Below are positions 6,787 to 7,879 of a stretch of 7,879 nt of DNA, in pieces; the stretch's first letter is position 1; each line of letters opens with the position of its first letter. The DNA comes from an uncultured Wenzhouxiangella sp. (GTDB taxonomy: Bacteria > Pseudomonadota > Gammaproteobacteria > Xanthomonadales > Wenzhouxiangellaceae): positions 1 through 7,879 of the forward strand of contig CALEIM010000144.1 in the NCBI GenBank assembly GCA_937876395.1. Direction: 5' to 3'. Position numbers and translations under genes: made by a program. The notes beneath the pieces are model-generated. The model did not search any database, was not told where the DNA came from, and worked only from the letters and a program-made list of their open reading frames with translations.

Positions 6787-6814
6787 TTTCCCGCCTTTGT
6801 CGTAGCCCCTCGCC

Positions 6815-7879
6815 ATGCTCCGCATCGCCCTTGCGCAGGATGATTTCCAGGTCGGCCACATCAGCGCCAACCGGGATCGCATTGTTGCGCAGATCGCTCG
6901 CGCCCGCGATGAGCTCGGCGCCCAGCTCCTGCTGTTTCCCGAACTGGCGCTGACCGGCTATCCGCCCGAGGACCTGCTGCTGCGCCCCGGTTTCCTGCGC
7001 GCCAGCGATGCGGCCCTGACCGAAATCTGTACGGCCGTCCACGGCATTGACGTCATCGTCGGTCATCCGCAGCAGCTCGACGAGCACTGCTACAACGCGC
7101 TGTCCTGGCTGCGCGATGGCCAGACCATCGGTCAGTACCACAAGCGTGAATTGCCCAACTACGCGGTTTTCGACGAGTGCCGTTATTTCACCCCCGGTGA
7201 TCGCGAGCTGGTCGTGGAGCTGGCCGGCGTAAAGATCGCGGTCATTATCTGCGAAGACATCTGGACGGCCGACGCCGCCCGTGCCGCGAAGGATGCCGGT
7301 GCCCAGATCATCCTGTCTGCCAATGCTTCGCCATTTTTTGATGGCAAGCAGCAAATGCGCGCCGGGCTGCTGACAGAACGCCATGCCGAAACCGGCCTGC
7401 CGCTGGTGTATCTCAACTGCGTGGGCGGGCAGGACGAGTTCGTTTTCGACGGCCACTCGCTGGCCATTGACGGGCAGGGGCGGCTGTCGGAACCGGCGCC
7501 GCTGTGCCAGGAAGCTTTGCTGTGTCTGGATTTTGATGCCGACAGCGGCCGCTTCGACTACCACCACTGGCCGGCAGGTGAAAGCGAACGCCTGGCGATG
7601 ATCTGGGAAGTGCTCAAGCGCGGCCTGCGCGACTACACGCTTAAAAACGGTTTCAGTTCGGTGGTGCTTGGCCTGTCCGGCGGGATTGATTCGGCGCTGG
7701 CCGCCGCGCTGGCCGCCGATGCGCTCGGCCCTGAACAGGTGCATGCGGTGATGATGCCGTCCCGGCACACCGCCGAGCTGTCGATGATTCTGGCCAGCGA
7801 ACAGATCGAGCGCATGGGCCTGAACCACGACACGATTTCAATTGAGCCGATCTACCAGGCCCAGCTCAAACAGCTTGCC
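6815..7879 (+). CDS. nadE: Glutamine-dependent NAD synthetase, C-terminus cut by window edge
   Basis: NadE catalyses the last step of NAD synthesis: nicotinic acid adenine dinucleotide, glutamine and ATP give NAD. The frame is open for 355 codons to the right edge; this class is usually about 540-550 residues, so roughly a third is missing. The N-terminal nitrilase-type glutaminase domain (1-250) shows the Glu-Lys-Cys triad: E43 in FPELALTGYPPEDLL, K110 in YHKRELPNYAVFDE and C146 in IICEDIW. The synthetase domain then begins, with the pyrophosphate loop LGLSGGIDSAL (285-295) and MMPSRHT. A TAG at 6803-6805 is in frame just upstream, so ATG 6815 is the first ordinary start, and the N-terminus (MLRIALAQ) fits the family. 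No Shine-Dalgarno is visible ahead of it. It lies 104 bp after sucD on the same strand, across the long hairpin, so it may be read through from sucCD or have its own start. Confidence 0.95.
   Translation, partial: MLRIALAQDDFQVGHISANRDRIVAQIARARDELGAQLLLFPELALTGYPPEDLLLRPGFLRASDAALTEICTAVHGIDVIVGHPQQLDEHCYNALSWLRDGQTIGQYHKRELPNYAVFDECRYFTPGDRELVVELAGVKIAVIICEDIWTADAARAAKDAGAQIILSANASPFFDGKQQMRAGLLTERHAETGLPLVYLNCVGGQDEFVFDGHSLAIDGQGRLSEPAPLCQEALLCLDFDADSGRFDYHHWPAGESERLAMIWEVLKRGLRDYTLKNGFSSVVLGLSGGIDSALAAALAADALGPEQVHAVMMPSRHTAELSMILASEQIERMGLNHDTISIEPIYQAQLKQLA

Noticed and set aside
6740..7828. Minus-strand open frame of 362 codons opposite nadE
   Set aside because: It is the mirror of a clear NadE coding frame with intact catalytic motifs; its composition is shadow-like and it has no ribosome site or known motif.

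Overview
The window comes from a GC-rich gammaproteobacterium. A PilS/PilR-type two-component pair stands back to back with sucCD, an order I recall from Xanthomonas and Xylella. The host is therefore most likely in or near the Xanthomonadales (Lysobacterales). That placement is from memory of gene order, not from a search.

There are two divergent blocks around a 255-bp intergenic region. The leftward block (minus strand, read from 4406 down to 1) holds a membrane histidine kinase (pilS-like), a sigma-54-dependent response regulator (pilR-like) and an ergothioneine sulfoxide synthase (egtB-like) that runs off the left edge about 30 codons short of its end. The gaps between these genes are 28 bp and 1 bp, so they look like one operon. 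The rightward block (plus strand, 4662 onward) holds sucC and sucD, the two subunits of succinyl-CoA synthetase. After a 104-bp gap with a long imperfect hairpin comes nadE, a glutamine-dependent NAD synthetase cut by the right edge.

The kinase and regulator should form a signalling pair that activates RpoN-dependent promoters; in relatives this controls type IV pilin. SucCD performs the substrate-level phosphorylation step of the TCA cycle. NadE makes the NAD that the cycle uses. EgtB forms the carbon-sulfur bond of the redox thiol ergothioneine.

All six genes belong to known families, and I see no new defence system, mobile element, CRISPR array or RNA gene. The points most worth a second look are the 1-bp linkage of egtB to pilR, the hairpin cluster between sucD and nadE, and the dyads in the divergent promoter region.
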